From Psychromarinibacter sp048262455 (GTDB taxonomy: Bacteria; Pseudomonadota; Alphaproteobacteria; Rhodobacterales; Rhodobacteraceae): a DNA stretch of 64,000 nt. The notes under the pieces were generated by a model. That model was given only the letters and a program-made list of their open reading frames with translations. It was not told the origin of the DNA and did not search any database. Position 1 is the first letter of the stretch; each line of letters starts with the position of its first letter. The DNA lies in NCBI GenBank assembly GCA_048262455.1, contig JBLXFD010000004.1, forward strand, positions 62,001 through 126,000, in the 5' to 3' direction. A program made the translations under genes and the position numbers. Below, piece after piece: positions 61,827 to 64,000 of the stretch.

Positions 61827-62680
61827 TGGCGGGTCTTTCGCACGGCAAGGGCGAGGTGCGGATCGGCGGCAGCGGCTGGTTCGCCGGCGGCGCGTCGCTG
61901 CTGGCCGCCGCGGCGGTCTTCTTCTTCATGATCGCGCCGGTCGCCTGGATCTTCATCGCCTCCTTCCAGACCACCGCGACGCTGTTCTCCGACGGCCCGG
62001 CCGAGTGGACGCTGGAGAACTACCGCACCATCTGGAAGGCCGACTTCGGGACCTACATCCTCAACAGCCTGTTCATGTGCCTGGTGGCGGTGGTCATCGT
62101 GACGGTGATCGGCGTGGCGGCGGCCTATGTCTTCTCGCGCTACCGCTTTCCCGGCAAGCGCGTCGTCTTCGGCGCGGTGGTGCTGGGCCAGCTGTTCCCC
62201 TGGATCATCCTGGTCACGCCGCTGTTCATCATGTTCGCCCGGCTCGGCCTGCTGAACAGCTACGTCGGGATGATCTTCTGCTACGTGGCGATCGCCCTGC
62301 CCTTCTCGGTCTACCTCATGGTCGGCTACCTTGAATCGGTGCCGCGCGACCTGGACGAGGCGGCCTTCATGGACGGATGCAGCCGGCTGCAGGTGCTGCG
62401 CCACGTGGTGTTCCCGTTGATGCTGCCGGGGATCGTGGCCACCGCCACCTATTCGTTCCTGCTGATGTGGACGGAGTACCTCTTTGCGCTGGCCTTCCTG
62501 ACGAAGACCTCGATGAAGACGATGCCCCTGGGGCTCGCGCTGTTCTTCGGCGAGGACGCGGTGGACTGGGGCGCCGTGATGGCGGCCTCGGCGGTCACCA
62601 CGCTCCCTGCCCTGATGCTTTTCATACCGCTGCAGACCCGGCTGGTGTCCGGCATGACCTCTGGCGCGGTGAAAGGATGA
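61826..62680 (+). CDS. ABC sugar permease (MalG-like)
   Basis: A 284-aa second permease subunit with six hydrophobic segments and the EAA loop DEAAFMDGCSRLQVLRHVVFPLMLPG. It lies between the other permease and the ATPase. Confidence 0.93.
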   Translation: MAGLSHGKGEVRIGGSGWFAGGASLLAAAAVFFFMIAPVAWIFIASFQTTATLFSDGPAEWTLENYRTIWKADFGTYILNSLFMCLVAVVIVTVIGVAAAYVFSRYRFPGKRVVFGAVVLGQLFPWIILVTPLFIMFARLGLLNSYVGMIFCYVAIALPFSVYLMVGYLESVPRDLDEAAFMDGCSRLQVLRHVVFPLMLPGIVATATYSFLLMWTEYLFALAFLTKTSMKTMPLGLALFFGEDAVDWGAVMAASAVTTLPALMLFIPLQTRLVSGMTSGAVKG

Positions 62681-62682
62681 CC

Positions 62683-63771
62683 ATGACCGACACGAAAAAC
62701 GGCTCCCTCGAACTGGAGGGGGTAACCAAGCGCTTCGGCGAGCTTACGGTGCTGCACGACATAAGCCTGCAGATCGACCCCGGGGAACTGGTGGTCATCG
62801 TCGGCCCCTCGGGCTGCGGCAAGTCCACCCTGCTGCGGATCATCGCCGGGCTCGAGACCATGTCCTCCGGCAGCATCCGCATCGGCGGCCGCGACGTCAG
62901 CACCGTGCCGGCGGCCAAGCGCGGGCTGGCCATGGTGTTCCAGTCCTACGCACTCTACCCGCACAAGACGGTGGCGCAGAACATGGGCTTCGCGCTGAAG
63001 ATCGCCGGCGAGAAGCGCGCCGAGATCGACCGCCGTGTCGCCGAGGCGGCCCGCATCCTGCAGCTGGAGCCGCTGCTGGACCGCAAGCCCGCCGCCCTGT
63101 CGGGCGGTCAGCGCCAGCGCGTCGCCATCGGCCGCTGCATCGTCCGGCACCCCCAGGTCTTCCTGTTCGACGAGCCGCTGTCGAACCTAGACGCGGCGCT
63201 GCGCGCGGACATGCGGGTGGAACTGGGCGACCTGCACCAGCGGCTCGGCGCGACCATGCTCTACGTCACCCACGACCAGATCGAGGCGATGACCCTGGCG
63301 GACAAGATCGTGGTGCTGAAGGGCGGACACATCCAGCAGGTGGGCCCGCCGAAGGAGCTGTACGAACGGCCGAGGAACCTGTTCGTCGCCGGCTTCATCG
63401 GCTCGCCCAGCATGAACCTGATCGACGGCGAGGCTTCGCCCGCAGGCTTCCGCTCTCCCGGCCTGACACTGCCGCTGCGCCAGACGCTGGTTTCCGGGCG
63501 CTGCAAGCTGGGCATCCGGCCCGAGCATGTCGACATCGCCGCGCCCGAGGCGGGGCGGCCGGAGATGCAGGTGGACCTGGTGGAATACCTCGGCGACGAA
63601 AGCGTGGTGCACGGCCATCTCGCCGACGACACACCCTTCACCCTGAAAACCGCCGGAGAAGCCCCCTGCCGCGTCGGCGACCGCGTAGGTCTGCAGGTGG
63701 ACCAGGGAGCAGTGCACCTGTTCGACGCCGAGGGCAACCGAGCCGACTTCCGCGGCACAGAGCCGTTGTGA
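62683..63771 (+). CDS. ABC transporter ATP-binding protein (UgpC/MalK type)
   Basis: A 362-aa ATPase. Walker A (GPSGCGKST), Q-loop (FQSYALYPH), signature (LSGGQRQRVAIGR), Walker B (VFLFDEPLSNLDAA) and H-loop (YVTHDQ) are all present, followed by a C-terminal regulatory OB domain (TOBE). The ATG at 62683 is favoured over the one at 62677 because AAAGGA is placed correctly for it. It completes a canonical importer of sugars or polyols. Confidence 0.95.
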   Translation: MTDTKNGSLELEGVTKRFGELTVLHDISLQIDPGELVVIVGPSGCGKSTLLRIIAGLETMSSGSIRIGGRDVSTVPAAKRGLAMVFQSYALYPHKTVAQNMGFALKIAGEKRAEIDRRVAEAARILQLEPLLDRKPAALSGGQRQRVAIGRCIVRHPQVFLFDEPLSNLDAALRADMRVELGDLHQRLGATMLYVTHDQIEAMTLADKIVVLKGGHIQQVGPPKELYERPRNLFVAGFIGSPSMNLIDGEASPAGFRSPGLTLPLRQTLVSGRCKLGIRPEHVDIAAPEAGRPEMQVDLVEYLGDESVVHGHLADDTPFTLKTAGEAPCRVGDRVGLQVDQGAVHLFDAEGNRADFRGTEPL

Positions 63772-63843
63772 CGGTGGGCCGGGAGGAGCTGGAGCGACTG
63801 CGCGTCACCCTGCACTGACAGGGCCCGCGGCAACGCCCAGCGC

Positions 63844-63912
63844 TCAGTAGGACCGCGGCATGCCCAATACATGTTCGCCGATATAGAACAGGATCATGTT
63901 CGTGGAGATCAT
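63844..63912 (-). pseudogene. possible 3' remnant of an acyl-CoA dehydrogenase
   Basis: A 22-codon minus-strand frame ending in IGEHVLGMPRSY. The ending resembles the C-terminus of acyl-CoA dehydrogenases (IIGERVLGLPR), but the frame is not continued upstream by a recognisable gene. It may be a remnant or chance. Nothing else was seen in 63772-63923. Confidence 0.3.
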
Positions 63913-63923
63913 CCGCCGCCCCC

Positions 63924-64000
63924 TCAGACCGCGAGCAATGCGTCGAGATCCGCCTGCAGTTTCCGGTGCGCCTCTTCGTCGGACATCTCGGGAACCGAAA
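63924..64000 (-). CDS. C-terminus of an unidentified gene (continues beyond window)
   Basis: About 25 codons of a minus-strand frame ending at the stop 63924-63926, with charged and helical composition (EEAHRKLQADLDALLAV). It may be the end of a binding protein or another enzyme; there is too little sequence to name it. Confidence 0.45.
   Translation of the reverse strand, partial: SVPEMSDEEAHRKLQADLDALLAV

Noticed and set aside
1..64000. CRISPR array, insertion sequence, integrase or tRNA-anchored island
   Set aside because: No regularly spaced repeats, transposase or integrase motifs, or tRNA-like cloverleaf were seen on either strand.

Overview
The window reads as high-GC chromosome, chromid or megaplasmid DNA from an alphaproteobacterium, most likely of the Rhodobacterales/Roseobacter group. 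The basis is the GC-saturated third codon positions, the density of TRAP, tripartite tricarboxylate (TctCBA) and ABC uptake systems, and the closeness of the encoded proteins to types common there. No rRNA, tRNA, CRISPR array, insertion sequence or replication gene was seen. This is an accessory catabolic region: about 60 protein genes, of which roughly a third build solute transporters.

Region A (1-20.3 kb) is a CoA-thioester catabolic cluster. A long minus-strand series runs thiolase-like protein, DUF35 OB-fold partner, acyl-CoA dehydrogenase, family III CoA-transferase, TRAP transporter dctPQM, cupin dioxygenase-like protein, ThDP enzyme, crotonase, flavin monooxygenase and 3-oxoacid CoA-transferase A/B, followed by an AMP-forming acyl-CoA synthetase cut by the window edge. 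Divergent from it run an ADP-forming-type acyl-CoA synthetase, a nitronate-monooxygenase-family protein, an orphan dctP paralogue and an FMN alpha-hydroxyacid oxidase. Several strong dyads sit in the promoter regions but no regulator gene lies in this part.

Region B (20.3-29.1 kb) holds two sulfatases around a ROK repressor with a 25-bp dyad at its own start, a complete tctCBA transporter and a LysR regulator. Region C (29.1-38.8 kb) holds malonyl-CoA synthetase and decarboxylase (matB, matA) with a YciI-like protein, divergent from a fumarylacetoacetate-hydrolase-family enzyme, a RutE-like reductase, a second TRAP system, an intradiol ring-cleavage dioxygenase and a GntR regulator. This fits ring cleavage feeding malonate or malonic semialdehyde to acetyl-CoA. 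Region D (38.8-45.5 kb) is a minus-strand tctCBA set divergent from a 2-hydroxyacid dehydrogenase and an enolase-superfamily sugar-acid dehydratase, with a LysR regulator.

Region E (45.5-63.8 kb) contains a LysR regulator, a sulfatase, tctCBA, another sulfatase, a tctCAB set in unusual gene order, a GntR regulator, a two-gene UxaA/SAF lyase, a fifth sulfatase and a complete ABC sugar-type importer. The end (63.8-64 kb) holds two minus-strand 3' fragments.

The most striking pattern is the repeated pairing, in regions B and E, of signal-peptide-less sulfatases with TctCBA transporters, each under its own regulator. I read these as import-then-desulfate modules in which small organosulfates are taken up whole and hydrolysed in the cytoplasm. 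A second pattern is a strong stem-loop at the junction between the binding-protein gene and the permease genes in all four Tct systems and the ABC system, but in neither complete TRAP system.
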